NCBI GenBank assembly: GCA_019056595.1
Contig: CP036163.1
Coordinates: forward strand, 3,472,001 to 3,536,000
Direction: 5' to 3'
Source: Pectobacterium atrosepticum
Lineage (GTDB): Bacteria > Pseudomonadota > Gammaproteobacteria > Enterobacterales > Enterobacteriaceae
DNA length: 64,000 nucleotides
The position numbers and the translations under genes are program-made. Below the pieces are notes generated by a model. It was not told the origin of the DNA and made no database searches. It worked only from the letters and a program-made list of their open reading frames with translations. Below are positions 50,698 to 61,076 of this stretch, piece after piece (positions within the stretch are counted from its first letter, which is position 1; each line of letters begins with the position of its first letter).

Positions 50698-52377
50698 ATG
50701 GAAAAGTCCACCGAAAAGCAAAGCTGGAGTAGCGGAGCTGAGCTGATTGTAAAACACTTAGAAGCGCAGGGCGTGAAGCATATCTTTGGTATTCCCGGCG
50801 CAAAAATCGATCGCGTGTTTGATGAACTGGAAGACTCGACGATTCAAACGATCCCAGTACGGCATGAGGCGAACGGCGCGTTTATGGCGGCGGCAATAGG
50901 ACGCCTCACAGGAAAAGCCGGCGTGACGCTGGTGACATCCGGCCCTGGCTGTTCCAATCTGGTGACTGGGCTGGCGACGGCAACCGCAGAGGGAGATGCC
51001 GTCGTGGCGTTAGGCGGGGCGGTCAAACGGGCGGATAAGCTCAAGTTGACGCACCAGAGTCTGGATACCGTTAGCCTGTTTCAGCCGGTTAGTAAATTCA
51101 GTGCGGAAATTACGGCTTCCTCCGCAATATCGGAGGTGTTGGCGAATGCTTTCAGGGCAGCGGAAAGTGGGCGTCCGGGGGCGGCGTTTGTCAGCCTGCC
51201 GCAGGATATCGTCAATGAACCGGTCATTAGCCCGGTGTTGGCCTGCCCGCATTTACCGTTATTAAACGGTGCACCACAGAGTGACATTGCTGAAGCAGCC
51301 AAGCTGCTGCGGCAGGCTAAAAATCCAGTGTTGCTGCTCGGATTAATGGCCAGCCAGCAGGAAAATGCGCAGGCACTGCGCCGTTTTCTGCATCATAGCC
51401 AGTTACCCGTTACCAGCACGTATCAGGCTGCTGGTGTGATCGACCAGCAACAGTTCAATCATTTTGCCGGACGTGTCGGATTATTCAACAATCAGGCTGG
51501 TGATAAGCTGCTGCAACAGGCGGACGTGATTGTCACCGTGGGTTACAGCCCGATTGAGTATGATCCATCGTTGTGGAACAACGGCAAGGCGACATTGATT
51601 CATATTGATGTACTGCGAGCGGAGATCGACAGTGCCTATCGCCCTAACATTGAGCTGCTCGGGAATATCGCGATGACGGTGGACACGCTGAATGCCTGTA
51701 TCAGCGAACCCTTTATCTTATCTTCCGGCACCCAGGCTGTATTGCAGGATCGTCAGCGTCAGCGCCACGATCTCAGCACACGTGCCATCAACATGACAGG
51801 GTTTGCAATCCACCCGCTGCGTCTGGTGCGGGCGATGCAGGATATCGTGAATGAGGATGTCACGCTGTGTGTAGATATGGGGAGTTTCCATATTTGGTTG
51901 GCGCGTTACCTGTATAGCTTCCGGGCGCGACAGATTCTGATGACTAACGGTCAGCAGACCATGGGCGTAGCATTACCGTGGGCGATCGCCGCATCGCTGG
52001 TACAACCCGGCAAGAAAGTGGTCTCCGTTTCCGGCGACGGTGGATTTATGCAATCCAGCATGGAACTGGAAACAGCGGTGCGCCTGAAAAGCAATCTCCT
52101 GCATATCATCTGGGTGGATAACGGCTACAACATGGTGGAAATCCAGCAACTGCACAAATACCATCGTCCAGCAGGCGTGTCGTTCGGGCCGATAGATTTC
52201 AAAGCCTATGCGGAAGCGTTTGGTGCAAAAGGGTTCGCGGTGGAATCTGCCGATGAACTGGTTAGCAAACTCCGTCAGGCAATGGACGTTGACGGCCCTG
52301 CGGTGATTGCTATTCCGGTTGATTATTCCGACAACCACTGGCTGATGGAGAATCTGAATATTAGTGTGCTGGTGTAG
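50698..52377 (+). CDS. budB: Catabolic acetolactate synthase
   Basis: Condenses two pyruvates into acetolactate using thiamine diphosphate but no FAD. The 559-residue enzyme has the cofactor-cycling glutamate in [20 protein letters not shown], a central domain, and the ThDP-binding [16 protein letters not shown] with the trailing NN-type asparagine in [17 protein letters not shown] lies eight bases before the ATG. It pairs with budA. A third gene of the pathway, butanediol dehydrogenase, is not in this cluster. Confidence 0.95.
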   Translation: MEKSTEKQSWSSGAELIVKHLEAQGVKHIFGIPGAKIDRVFDELEDSTIQTIPVRHEANGAFMAAAIGRLTGKAGVTLVTSGPGCSNLVTGLATATAEGDAVVALGGAVKRADKLKLTHQSLDTVSLFQPVSKFSAEITASSAISEVLANAFRAAESGRPGAAFVSLPQDIVNEPVISPVLACPHLPLLNGAPQSDIAEAAKLLRQAKNPVLLLGLMASQQENAQALRRFLHHSQLPVTSTYQAAGVIDQQQFNHFAGRVGLFNNQAGDKLLQQADVIVTVGYSPIEYDPSLWNNGKATLIHIDVLRAEIDSAYRPNIELLGNIAMTVDTLNACISEPFILSSGTQAVLQDRQRQRHDLSTRAINMTGFAIHPLRLVRAMQDIVNEDVTLCVDMGSFHIWLARYLYSFRARQILMTNGQQTMGVALPWAIAASLVQPGKKVVSVSGDGGFMQSSMELETAVRLKSNLLHIIWVDNGYNMVEIQQLHKYHRPAGVSFGPIDFKAYAEAFGAKGFAVESADELVSKLRQAMDVDGPAVIAIPVDYSDNHWLMENLNISVLV

Positions 52378-52390
52378 AAGGTATAAATTT

Positions 52391-52420
52391 TGTGCCCGCA
52401 TAATAACGATAGCGGGCACA
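52391..52420. terminator. Hairpin between convergent budB and fucO
   Basis: TGTGCCCGC (52391-52399) pairs with GCGGGCACA (52412-52420) around a 12-base loop. Neither side has a good T tract, so it may only partly terminate. Confidence 0.45.
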
Positions 52421-52443
52421 ACCTAGAGCCTTGTTGTTATGCG

Positions 52444-53595
52444 TTAATAAATAGATTGATACAGCGCTTTTATGTCGTCGATGTTGGTATCGCGCGGGTT
52501 ACCGCCGGTGCAGACATCGTCAAAGGCGGCCTGCGCCAGCGCTGGAATATCCTCTTCTCTCACGCCGACATCGCGCAATCTCGGTGGGATATCTACATCG
52601 TGAGAAAGCTGTCGCACCGCATGAATAGCTGCTTCCCTCGCCTGAGCAATCGACATATCTGTCGCGCCGTTTACCCCCATCGCAACGGCGATATCCCGGA
52701 ATTTTTCACCGGTGTAATCTGCGTTGTAGGCCATGATATGCGGCAGTAGGATCGCATTAGCGACGCCGTGCGGGGTGTTGTAGAACGCGCCGAGTGGGTG
52801 CGCCATGCCGTGTACCAGCCCAAGCCCAACGTTCGAGAACCCCATACCGGCGATGTATTGTCCCAGCGCCATCTCTTCCACGCCTTTCGGCTTCCCGGCA
52901 ACGGAATCACGCAGTGAACGGCTGATAATTTCAATGGCCTTCAGGTGCAGCGTATCAGTCAGTTCCCAGGCGGCTTTGGTGGTGAAACCCTCAATGGCGT
53001 GCGTCAGAGCGTCAATCCCCGTTGCCGCTTTCAGCGAGGCAGGCATGCTCATCATCATGTCAGGATCGACGATGGCGACAATTGGAATGTCATGTGGATC
53101 GACGCACACGAATTTGCGGCGTTTTTCTTCGTCGGTGATCACGTAATTGATCGTAACCTCTGCGGCTGTGCCTGAAGTGGTCGGGATAGCGATAATCGGC
53201 ACCGAGGGGCGTCGGGTGGGCGCAACGCCTTCGAGGCTGCGGACATCGGCGAACTCAGGATTATTGATAATAATTCCGATGGCTTTGCAGGTATCCTGCG
53301 GTGAGCCGCCGCCAATCGCGATCAGGTAATCGGCCTGCGATGCCTTGAAGTGCTCGATGCCTCTTTCCACCACGCCGATGGTAGGGTTGGGAATCACCTC
53401 ATCGTAGATATCGTAGGGCAACCCTGCCGCATCCAGCTTCGCCGTAACCTTGGCGGCGACACCGAATTTAACCAAATCTTTGTCCGTCACCAGCAGGGCT
53501 TTCTTGAACCCGCGCCGTTTTACTTCATCGGCAATCTGAGCGATAGCGCCTGTGCCAAAATAGGATGTTTCGTTAAGGATCATTCTGTTAACCAT
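52444..53595 (-). CDS. fucO: Lactaldehyde reductase / 1,2-propanediol oxidoreductase
   Basis: A 383-residue group III iron-dependent alcohol dehydrogenase, very similar to E. coli FucO over its length (IAIGGGSPQDTCKAIGIIIN; VITDEEKRRKFVCVDPHDIP). NAD-binding GGGSPQD near 97. Iron ligands Asp and His in GIDALTHAIEG and two His in GMAHPLGAFYNTPHG. It reduces L-lactaldehyde made from fucose or rhamnose. No other fuc or rha gene is nearby, so it stands alone here. The start is at 53595, five bases after AGGAG; 53598 is also an ATG. Confidence 0.93.
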   Translation of the reverse strand: MVNRMILNETSYFGTGAIAQIADEVKRRGFKKALLVTDKDLVKFGVAAKVTAKLDAAGLPYDIYDEVIPNPTIGVVERGIEHFKASQADYLIAIGGGSPQDTCKAIGIIINNPEFADVRSLEGVAPTRRPSVPIIAIPTTSGTAAEVTINYVITDEEKRRKFVCVDPHDIPIVAIVDPDMMMSMPASLKAATGIDALTHAIEGFTTKAAWELTDTLHLKAIEIISRSLRDSVAGKPKGVEEMALGQYIAGMGFSNVGLGLVHGMAHPLGAFYNTPHGVANAILLPHIMAYNADYTGEKFRDIAVAMGVNGATDMSIAQAREAAIHAVRQLSHDVDIPPRLRDVGVREEDIPALAQAAFDDVCTGGNPRDTNIDDIKALYQSIY

Positions 53596-54158
53596 CATCT
53601 CTCTCCTAATAACGTTTTATTTTGATAACGCGAAAAATACATGCTGCGCAATTCCTTGCTATTAGTATGGGAAATGCCAGCTATGAATGCCTTCCGCCTG
53701 CTGCCATGTACATCTTGTACGCTGGCACTGAGGTAAAGACGCTTGAGAAGTGGCTCACAGAATCGTGATGATGGCTGCGTAAGGTAGGGAGTAAGGCTGA
53801 GATTCGCTGTTGGGTTTTGATTGAAAAAATCTAATTTAGGCCTATTTTTATCATTATATTATCTAATTCGAATGGGTTTTTTCTTCGAGTGGCATTGTCT
53901 GAGTTGTCCGGTTTTAATGTCATTAATCTGTGCTATGTGCTCATTTAAATAATTTACGTGCTTAATTTTATCGAATATTAAGCATATTAATCTGCTTTGT
54001 TTTTTGTGAGTGGCTCGGATTTCTTCTCTTTCTATATAATTTATCTTATGACTAAGAGTGTGGTTTAACCTGCGCTTCAGTGGTAAGTTCAGTCATAAGA
54101 TATCGTTTGCGCAGTGTGTTTTATCGCCTAAACGCCATGCGCTGAAGAGGGATGAGGA
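53596..54158. promoter_or_regulatory. Gene-free control region upstream of gcvTHP
   Basis: A 563-bp AT-rich gap with no supported gene. TATAAT (54035-54040) is a likely -10 box. The 16-mer at 54097-54112 agrees with the PurR operator consensus at 11 of 16 positions, centred on CG; purine control of gcv is known in E. coli together with Lrp, GcvA and GcvR. Those sites could not be placed by eye. Confidence 0.45.
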
Positions 54159-55274
54159 ATGGCAAAGCAGACTCCGTTGTACCAACAACATCTGGCCGAT
54201 GGCGCCAAAATGGTGGATTTTCATGGCTGGATGATGCCACTGCATTACGGCTCCCAACTGGATGAGCACCACATTGTGCGTCGGGACGCTGGCATTTTTG
54301 ATGTCTCCCACATGACTATTGTCGATTTGCATGGTGTGAGAACCCGTGAATTCCTGCGTTATCTGCTGGCGAATGATGTCGCCAAACTCACACAGCCAGG
54401 CAAAGCACTTTATACCGGCATGCTGAATGCTTCCGGCGGCGTGATCGACGATCTGATTGTTTATTTTCTGACGGAAGACTATTTCCGTTTGGTAGTGAAC
54501 TCCGCGACGCGTGAGAAAGATCTCGCCTGGATCGAGCAGCATGCTGCCGCGTTCGGTGTCGACATTCGTGAGCGTGACGAGCTGGCGCTCGTCGCGGTAC
54601 AAGGTCCGCAGGCGCAGGAAAAAGTTCAAGGCCTCCTGAAGGCAAAAGGCCTGAGTGATGAAGACGTAGCTGCGGTTGCCAGCATGAAGCCGTTTTTTGG
54701 CAAACAGGCGGGGGACTTCTTCGTCGCCACGACGGGATATACGGGCGAAGCGGGTTATGAAATTGCGCTGCCAAATGAGCAGGTGGTCGATTTCTGGCAG
54801 CAACTGCTGGCGGTTGGCGTGAAGCCTTGTGGGCTTGGCGCACGCGATACGCTGCGGCTGGAAGCTGGGATGAATCTGTACGGCCAAGATATGGATGAGG
54901 GGATTTCGCCGCTGGCGGCTAATATGGGCTGGACGATCGCCTGGCAGCCGGAAGATCGCCAATTTATCGGGCGTGAGGCGTTAGTTCATCAGCGTGAAAA
55001 AGGCACTGAGCAACTGGTTGGTTTGGTGCTGACGGAAAAAGGCGTATTGCGCAATGATTTATCTGTGCGCTTTACTGATAGTGATGGCGTAATGCGCGAA
55101 GGGGTGATCACCAGCGGATCGTTCTCGCCGACGCTTGGCGTCAGTATCGCGCTGGCGCGTGTTCCGGCGGGAATTGGTGAGCAGGCTATCGTGCAGATTC
55201 GTAATCGCGAACTGCCCGTGCGCGTGACCAAACCCGGCTTTGTCCGTGCTGGAAAAGCCATCGTTCAGTATTAA
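54159..55274 (+). CDS. gcvT: Glycine cleavage system T protein (aminomethyltransferase)
   Basis: A 371-residue tetrahydrofolate-dependent enzyme that releases ammonia and forms methylene-THF from the aminomethyl-lipoyl H protein. Conserved: [33 protein letters not shown], the catalytic Asp region ([13 protein letters not shown]) and [25 protein letters not shown] lies eight bases before the ATG. First gene of gcvTHP. Confidence 0.97.
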   Translation: MAKQTPLYQQHLADGAKMVDFHGWMMPLHYGSQLDEHHIVRRDAGIFDVSHMTIVDLHGVRTREFLRYLLANDVAKLTQPGKALYTGMLNASGGVIDDLIVYFLTEDYFRLVVNSATREKDLAWIEQHAAAFGVDIRERDELALVAVQGPQAQEKVQGLLKAKGLSDEDVAAVASMKPFFGKQAGDFFVATTGYTGEAGYEIALPNEQVVDFWQQLLAVGVKPCGLGARDTLRLEAGMNLYGQDMDEGISPLAANMGWTIAWQPEDRQFIGREALVHQREKGTEQLVGLVLTEKGVLRNDLSVRFTDSDGVMREGVITSGSFSPTLGVSIALARVPAGIGEQAIVQIRNRELPVRVTKPGFVRAGKAIVQY

Positions 55275-55335
55275 TAGCAGCTTGCTTATCAAAATAAGCC
55301 TATAGAATTAACGACTTTAAGAAAGAGGGGATGCA

Positions 55336-55728
55336 ATGAGCAATGTACCAGCAGAATTAAAATACGCTACGTCACACGAATGGGTACTGCATGAAGGCGG
55401 CGGTATCTATAGCGTGGGGATTACCGAACACGCGCAGGAACTTCTGGGTGATATGGTGTTTATCGATTTACCTGAAGTGGGCACGGTGGTCGCGGCAGGT
55501 GATGACTGCGCGGTGGCGGAGTCGGTAAAAGCGGCCTCGGATATTTACGCGCCCATCAGCGGTGAGATCGTGGAAATTAACGAGGATCTGGAAAGCTCCC
55601 CTGAGCTGGTTAACAGCGCGCCTTATACCGACGGCTGGCTGTTCCGTATCAAAATTTCTGATGAGTCTGATTTGGATGAACTGCTTGATGCCGAAGGCTA
55701 TCAGGCGTCATTAGAAGAAGACGAGTAG
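55336..55728 (+). CDS. gcvH: Glycine cleavage system H protein
   Basis: A 130-residue lipoyl-carrier protein ([20 protein letters not shown]). The lipoylated lysine is Lys65 in [13 protein letters not shown]. It shuttles the aminomethyl group between P, T and L proteins. A terminator-like hairpin follows, so gcvP expression may be partly uncoupled. Confidence 0.97.
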   Translation: MSNVPAELKYATSHEWVLHEGGGIYSVGITEHAQELLGDMVFIDLPEVGTVVAAGDDCAVAESVKAASDIYAPISGEIVEINEDLESSPELVNSAPYTDGWLFRIKISDESDLDELLDAEGYQASLEEDE

Positions 55729-55734
55729 TTATTG

Positions 55735-55767
55735 CACCCCAGCCTCTGTGCTGGGGTGTTTGATTTT
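55735..55767 (+). terminator. Terminator-like hairpin between gcvH and gcvP
   Basis: CACCCCAGC (55735-55743) pairs with GCTGGGGTG (55750-55758), then TTTGATTTT. It lies inside the operon and may reduce transcription of gcvP relative to gcvTH. Confidence 0.65.
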
Positions 55768-55800
55768 ATTCGCCGCGTCGTATTCCAACGCGGTAGCTAT

Positions 55801-55830
55801 CACGATTGATGCAGGCACGATTGATGCAGG
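55801..55830 (+). repeat. 15-bp tandem duplication before gcvP
   Basis: CACGATTGATGCAGG occurs twice in direct tandem (55801-55815, 55816-55830). The second copy ends in AGG, which supplies the ribosome site AGGAA for the gcvP start at 55842; the duplication also creates a second potential ribosome site. Confidence 0.9.
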
Positions 55831-55841
55831 AATTTACTGTA

Positions 55842-58715
55842 ATGACCCAGACACTCAGTCAACTCGAACATGACGGCGCGTTTATCGAGCGCCATATCGG
55901 TCCTTCCGTCAGCCAGCAGCAGCACATGCTGTCGGTGGTGGGGGCGACGTCGCTGGATGCGCTGATTCGCCAGATTGTCCCGGCGGACATTCAACTGCCT
56001 AGCCCGCCAGCGGTGGGGGAAGCCGTGACGGAACATGAGGCGTTAGCTGAGCTGAAGGCCATTGCAGGACGCAATCAACGTTACAAGAGCTATATCGGCA
56101 TGGGCTATAGCGCCGTGCTGATGCCGCCAGTGATTTTACGTAACGTGCTGGAAAACCCAGGTTGGTACACCGCCTATACGCCGTACCAGCCAGAAGTCTC
56201 TCAGGGGCGTCTTGAAGCGCTGCTGAATTTCCAGCAGGTCACTCAGGATTTAACCGGCTTGGATCTGGCTTCTGCCTCGTTGCTGGATGAAGCCACTGCC
56301 GCTGCGGAAGCGATGGCAATGGCAAAACGCATCAGTAAAATCAAACAGGCAGAACGCTTCTTCGTTGCCGATGATGTGCACCCGCAAACGCTGGATGTCG
56401 TGCGTACCCGTGCGGAAACGTTCGGTTTTGAAATTGTGGTCGGCAAGGCTGAAGAGGCGCTGAAAGACGATGCGGTGTTTGGCGTACTGCTGCAACAGGC
56501 AGGAACCACGGGCGAACTGCACGATTACAGCGACCTGATGGCCGCACTGAAAGCGCGTAAGGTCGTCAGCTGTGTGGCGTCGGATATCATGGCGTTGGTA
56601 CTGCTGACCGCACCGGGCAAGCAGGGCGCGGATATCGTCTTCGGTTCCGCACAGCGTTTCGGCGTGCCGATGGGCTACGGCGGCCCACACGCGGCGTTCT
56701 TCGCCTGTCGTGATGAACATAAACGTGCCATGCCGGGCCGTATTATCGGCGTGTCGCGCGATGCGGCGGGCAATACCGCGTTTCGCATGGCGATGCAGAC
56801 GCGTGAACAGCATATTCGCCGCGAGAAGGCGAACTCCAATATTTGTACTTCGCAGGTGTTGCTGGCCAACATTGCGGGGATGTATGCGGTATTCCACGGG
56901 CCGGAAGGGCTCAAACGTATTGCGGGGCGGATCCATCGTCTGACTGACATTCTGGCGGCAGGATTAACGCAGGGCGGGCTGCTGCTGCGCCATCGCAGCT
57001 GGTTCGACACGCTAACTATTGAGGTTGCGGACAAGGACGTGGTACTGAGCCGCGCATTAAGTTTTGGCATCAATCTGCGCAGCGATTTAGCGAGTGCCGT
57101 GGGTATCACGCTGGATGAAGCGACCACGCGTGAAGACGTGCTGGCGCTGTTCGCGGTGCTATTAGGTGACGATCACGGGCTGGATATTGAAGCGCTTGAT
57201 GCATCCATCGCTCAAGAGGTCGCGACGATCCCGGCTGGGTTGCTGCGCCATGATGGGATCCTGTCGCATCCGGTTTTCAACCGCTATCACAGCGAAACCG
57301 AGATGATGCGCTATCTGCACCGTCTGGCGCGTAAGGATCTGGCGCTGAATCAAGCGATGATTCCGCTCGGATCTTGCACCATGAAGCTTAACGCGGCGGC
57401 GGAAATGTTGCCGATTACCTGGCCGGAATTTGCCGAACTGCACCCATTCTGCCCGCCGGAACAGGCGCTGGGTTATCGTCAGATGATCGAGCAGTTATCG
57501 GGTTGGCTGGTGCAACTGACGGGTTATGATGCAGTTTGCATGCAGCCCAATTCGGGCGCACAGGGTGAATATGCGGGACTGCTGGCGATCCGTCGCTATC
57601 ATGAAAGCCGCAATGAAGCGGGTCGTCATCTCTGCCTGATCCCTAGCTCCGCGCACGGAACTAACCCAGCATCGGCGCAGATGGCGGGGATGGAGGTGGT
57701 GGTAGTTGCCTGTGACAAACAGGGCAACATCGACCTGCACGATCTGCGTGAGAAGGCGCAGGCAGCGGGTGAACAGCTTTCCTGCATCATGGTGACCTAT
57801 CCGTCTACCCACGGCGTCTATGAAGAGACGATTCGCGAAGTGTGCCAGATCGTGCATCAATACGGCGGTCAGGTGTATCTGGACGGCGCGAATATGAACG
57901 CACAGGTCGGCATTACGACGCCGGGCTACATTGGCGCGGACGTATCGCACCTGAACCTGCATAAAACTTTCTGTATTCCGCACGGTGGTGGCGGTCCGGG
58001 TATGGGGCCGATTGGCGTGAAAGCGCATCTGGCACCGTTTGTACCGGGTCATCAGGTGGTCAAAATTGATGGTGTGCTGACGGATCAGGGCGCTGTCTCT
58101 GCGGCACCGTTCGGCAGCGCTTCTATCCTGCCGATTAGCTGGATGTACATCCGCATGATGGGCGCGGAAGGGCTGAAGCAAGCCAGCCAGATGGCGATCC
58201 TGAACGCTAACTATATCGCGACACGCTTGCAGCAGGCGTATCCGGTGCTTTATACCGGCCGTGACGGTCGTGTCGCGCACGAGTGCATTCTGGATATTCG
58301 TCCACTCAAAGAAAGTACGGGCATCAGCGAAATGGATATTGCCAAACGTCTAATTGATTACGGTTTCCATGCGCCGACCATGTCGTTCCCAGTAGCGGGT
58401 ACGCTGATGGTGGAACCGACGGAATCAGAAAGTCAGGTGGAGATCGACCGCTTTATTGATGCGATGCTGGCGATCCGTGCCGAAATCAATCGCGTTGCGC
58501 AGGGCGAATGGCCGCTGGACGACAACCCGCTGGTCAATGCCCCGCACACGCAGGCAGAGCTGGTTGCCGACTGGGCGCATCCATACAGCCGCGAGCTAGC
58601 GGTATTCCCGGTAGGTAGCGAACACAAATACTGGCCGAGCGTGAAGCGTCTGGACGATGTTTACGGCGACCGTAACCTGTTCTGCTCGTGTGTGCCGATG
58701 AGCGACTATGCGTAA
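55842..58715 (+). CDS. gcvP: Glycine dehydrogenase (decarboxylating), P protein
   Basis: The 957-residue PLP enzyme decarboxylates glycine and passes the aminomethyl group to GcvH. The PLP lysine lies in [20 protein letters not shown] (near residue 706), and the N-terminal half keeps the mirror-image fold ([40 protein letters not shown]). Same length as E. coli. The ATG at 55842 ([12 protein letters not shown]) is used; the frame also opens at 55806, within the tandem repeat. Confidence 0.97.
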   Translation: MTQTLSQLEHDGAFIERHIGPSVSQQQHMLSVVGATSLDALIRQIVPADIQLPSPPAVGEAVTEHEALAELKAIAGRNQRYKSYIGMGYSAVLMPPVILRNVLENPGWYTAYTPYQPEVSQGRLEALLNFQQVTQDLTGLDLASASLLDEATAAAEAMAMAKRISKIKQAERFFVADDVHPQTLDVVRTRAETFGFEIVVGKAEEALKDDAVFGVLLQQAGTTGELHDYSDLMAALKARKVVSCVASDIMALVLLTAPGKQGADIVFGSAQRFGVPMGYGGPHAAFFACRDEHKRAMPGRIIGVSRDAAGNTAFRMAMQTREQHIRREKANSNICTSQVLLANIAGMYAVFHGPEGLKRIAGRIHRLTDILAAGLTQGGLLLRHRSWFDTLTIEVADKDVVLSRALSFGINLRSDLASAVGITLDEATTREDVLALFAVLLGDDHGLDIEALDASIAQEVATIPAGLLRHDGILSHPVFNRYHSETEMMRYLHRLARKDLALNQAMIPLGSCTMKLNAAAEMLPITWPEFAELHPFCPPEQALGYRQMIEQLSGWLVQLTGYDAVCMQPNSGAQGEYAGLLAIRRYHESRNEAGRHLCLIPSSAHGTNPASAQMAGMEVVVVACDKQGNIDLHDLREKAQAAGEQLSCIMVTYPSTHGVYEETIREVCQIVHQYGGQVYLDGANMNAQVGITTPGYIGADVSHLNLHKTFCIPHGGGGPGMGPIGVKAHLAPFVPGHQVVKIDGVLTDQGAVSAAPFGSASILPISWMYIRMMGAEGLKQASQMAILNANYIATRLQQAYPVLYTGRDGRVAHECILDIRPLKESTGISEMDIAKRLIDYGFHAPTMSFPVAGTLMVEPTESESQVEIDRFIDAMLAIRAEINRVAQGEWPLDDNPLVNAPHTQAELVADWAHPYSRELAVFPVGSEHKYWPSVKRLDDVYGDRNLFCSCVPMSDYA

Positions 58716-58770
58716 TTAACCGCACTGGCAGTCATTTACAATGTCGGTAGCGTTGTTGTTCATGGTTCTT

Positions 58771-58817
58771 TAAAGCCTCCTTTCTACAGAGGAGGCTTTA
58801 ATTTATTGATTTTTTTA
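58771..58817. terminator. Terminator after gcvP
   Basis: TAAAGCCTCC (58771-58780) pairs with GGAGGCTTTA (58791-58800) around a 10-base loop; T-rich sequence follows (ATTTATTGATTTTTTT). Symmetric, so it may also end the convergent HxlR-type gene. Confidence 0.75.
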
Positions 58818-58848
58818 TTTTTATCCCTCCTCTGTCGGCATCGTGTGC

Positions 58849-59214
58849 TTAGCCACCATCAGCCAATGTTTTGCCATGTGTCCTCATCCAGTCTGCCAGT
58901 GAATCCAGCGTTGGCTGGAGCGATTTGCCCAGTGGAGTGATCTGGTACTCCACTCGCGGTGGCACTTCTGCATACACCTTACGTTGCACCAGCTTGCGCT
59001 GTTCAAACAGGCGCAGTTGTCGTGTCAGTTCCTTCTGAGTGATAGGGGCGATAGCGCGTTGTAGTGCACTGAAGCGTACGGGTTCGCCGATCACGATCAG
59101 GCGGTACAGTATGGGTATCGCCCATTTTCCCGCGATGAGGTTGACGAAATTTACCATTGGGCACGGTTCTGCCATGTCAGATGGCGTATTTGCTGATGGG
59201 CTGTGAACAGACAT
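58849..59214 (-). CDS. HxlR-family transcriptional regulator
   Basis: A 121-residue winged-helix protein of the HxlR (DUF24) family. It has the N-terminal cysteine of these thiol- or aldehyde-sensing regulators in EPCPMVNFVNLIAGKWAIPI, followed by LYRLIVIGEPVRFSALQRAI and ITQKELTRQLRLFEQRKLVQ. The winged tip reads EVPPRVEYQITPLGKSL. Divergent by about 100 bp from a short-chain dehydrogenase, its probable target, in the manner of YodB-type switches. The signal is unknown. Confidence 0.9.
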   Translation of the reverse strand: MSVHSPSANTPSDMAEPCPMVNFVNLIAGKWAIPILYRLIVIGEPVRFSALQRAIAPITQKELTRQLRLFEQRKLVQRKVYAEVPPRVEYQITPLGKSLQPTLDSLADWMRTHGKTLADGG

Positions 59215-59315
59215 AGGGTTCCACTATCCTCTTTAGTATCCAATTGGTGCCTACTTACAAAAAGATACTATTGATGAAATACTGCCGTTTTTCAAGCAAC
59301 GAGATAGGACACATC

Positions 59316-60068
59316 ATGATGAAACGGCTACAAGATAAGTTTGCTTTGATCACGGGTGGCACCAGCGGCATTGGGATAGAAACTGCACGTCAGTTTCTGG
59401 CTGAAGGGGCGACGGTCGCGATTACTGGACGCGATGAGAAAGCGCTGGCGCGTGCGCAGGCTGAGTTAGGCCATTCTACGTTGGCGATCCGTTGCGATGC
59501 TGGAGATATCCGCGCCCAGCATGATCTGGCGCAGACGCTGGCACAACAATGGCCTCGTCTTGACGTGTTGTATGCCAATGCAGGCGATGTCACCCATCGT
59601 TCCTTGGAAGACTGGGATGAAGCGGCCTGGGATCGACTCATGGCAACCAATCTCAAAGGGCCATTCTTTCTGGTTCAGGCACTACTTCCGCTGCTGAATA
59701 ACCCGTCTTCGGTGATCCTGTGTGGATCAACCAGTGCCCATATCGGTCTACCGCAGAGCAGCGCCTACGCCGCGAGTAAAGCGGGATTACTCTCTCTGGC
59801 GCGTACGCTATCGGCTGAGCTGGTGACGCGTGGCATTCGGGTTAACGGCTTGAGTCCCGGCCCCACAGAAACGCCCGCGCTTGATAAGCTGGGTCTCTCT
59901 CCCGAACAGCAACGTGCCATGCAGGAACAAATTCGACAGTTGGTGCCGATTGGCCGTATGGGAACGCCCTGGGAGCTGGCGAAGGCAGCCGTTTTCCTTG
60001 CCTCCGACGAGTCCCGCTTTGTTGTTGGAACGGAACTGCTGGTCGATGGTGGTGTTGCCAATCTGTAG
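59316..60068 (+). CDS. Short-chain dehydrogenase/reductase
   Basis: A 250-residue classical SDR. The cofactor loop is ITGGTSGIGIETA (near 12-24), NAG appears in LYANAGDVTH, the catalytic Ser is in LCGSTSAHIG and YxxxK in SAYAASKAGLL (near 151-161). The C-terminus VVGTELLVDGGVANL is typical of family members that act on small carbonyls or quinones. ATG 59316 follows AGGA by seven bases; an ATG one codon later is also possible, and the frame from 59244 is not conserved. Confidence 0.9.
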   Translation: MMKRLQDKFALITGGTSGIGIETARQFLAEGATVAITGRDEKALARAQAELGHSTLAIRCDAGDIRAQHDLAQTLAQQWPRLDVLYANAGDVTHRSLEDWDEAAWDRLMATNLKGPFFLVQALLPLLNNPSSVILCGSTSAHIGLPQSSAYAASKAGLLSLARTLSAELVTRGIRVNGLSPGPTETPALDKLGLSPEQQRAMQEQIRQLVPIGRMGTPWELAKAAVFLASDESRFVVGTELLVDGGVANL

Positions 60069-60203
60069 GTGATGGGCCTGCGAAATCATTCGCAGGCATA
60101 TTTTCCCAATCGGAAAACAAACTGTCATTAAACTGACGCGCCAGTGACACGCTGGCGTTCTAGGGTAAGGCCTCTGTGTTTCACACTGAGCGACCCTTGA
60201 GTT

Positions 60204-61076
60204 ATGCGTGCAAAATGCTTTCCCTACCTTGTGCTGTTGCCGACGCTGGTTTTTTTGCTTGCCTTCACTTATTTCCCCCTGCTGCGCTCGGTCATCGACA
60301 GTCTGTATGACACCCGTTTGAATGCAGATACGCCGCTGTTCGTCGGGTTGGATAATTTTGCGCGTCTGGTGCAGGACGCGGTGTTCTGGCAGGCGTTGCT
60401 GAACAACGTGCTGTATATCCTGATGACGGTCGTGCCCGGCGTGCTGTTGGCGCTGTTGCTAGCGGTGCTGCTGTGGGAAAACACGCGCGTGAATCGCTGG
60501 CTGCGTACCGCCTTTTTCTTTCCGATGATTATTCCGTTGGTCAGTGCTGCGACGCTGTGGTTGTTCATCTTTATGCCGGGGCTGGGGCTGCTGGATTACT
60601 ATCTGGCGAAAGTGTTCGGCCCAATGAATAACAACTATCTCGGTATGAGCGACAGCGCGCTGGTGGCGGTGAGCGTCATTGGTATCTGGAAATTTGCTGG
60701 CTACTACATGCTGTTTTTTCTCGCCGGTCTGCAAGCTATTTCTACCTCTGCACGCGAGGCGGCGCTGATGGAAGGAGCCTCGCGGCGTCAGGTGTTTTTC
60801 TACGTCACGCTGCCGCTGCTGCGGCCAACCATCGCCTTTGTAGTGACCATCGCTTTTATCTACGCCATTACACAGATCGACCACGTTGCCGTGATGACGC
60901 GCGGCGGGCCGAATAACGCCACGACCGTGCTGCTTTATTACATTCAGGATCTGGCGAATGACACCCACGATCTGGGCAAAGCCTCTGCGGCCACCTTCCT
61001 GACGCTGGCGCTGCTGTTCGCCTTTTCCATCATGAACCTGAAAGTACTGGAGAAGGGGGCACATTATGAGCGCTGA
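60204..61076 (+). CDS. ABC transporter permease, UgpA-like
   Basis: A 290-residue inner-membrane permease of the MalF/UgpA class with six predicted helices (first at about 6-26). The EAA loop that contacts the ATPase is EAALMEGASRRQVFFYVTLP (near 190-209). It imports a carbohydrate-like solute with the next gene product. The two permease genes overlap by 11 bases. With a GpdQ-type phosphodiesterase in the same run of genes, the solute is probably a glycerophosphodiester or glycerol-3-phosphate. Confidence 0.88.
   Translation: MRAKCFPYLVLLPTLVFLLAFTYFPLLRSVIDSLYDTRLNADTPLFVGLDNFARLVQDAVFWQALLNNVLYILMTVVPGVLLALLLAVLLWENTRVNRWLRTAFFFPMIIPLVSAATLWLFIFMPGLGLLDYYLAKVFGPMNNNYLGMSDSALVAVSVIGIWKFAGYYMLFFLAGLQAISTSAREAALMEGASRRQVFFYVTLPLLRPTIAFVVTIAFIYAITQIDHVAVMTRGGPNNATTVLLYYIQDLANDTHDLGKASAATFLTLALLFAFSIMNLKVLEKGAHYER

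Noticed and set aside
57495-58280. 261-codon minus-strand open frame inside gcvP
   Set aside because: Shadow of a conserved coding frame; composition rich in His and Arg, no ribosome site, no family resemblance.
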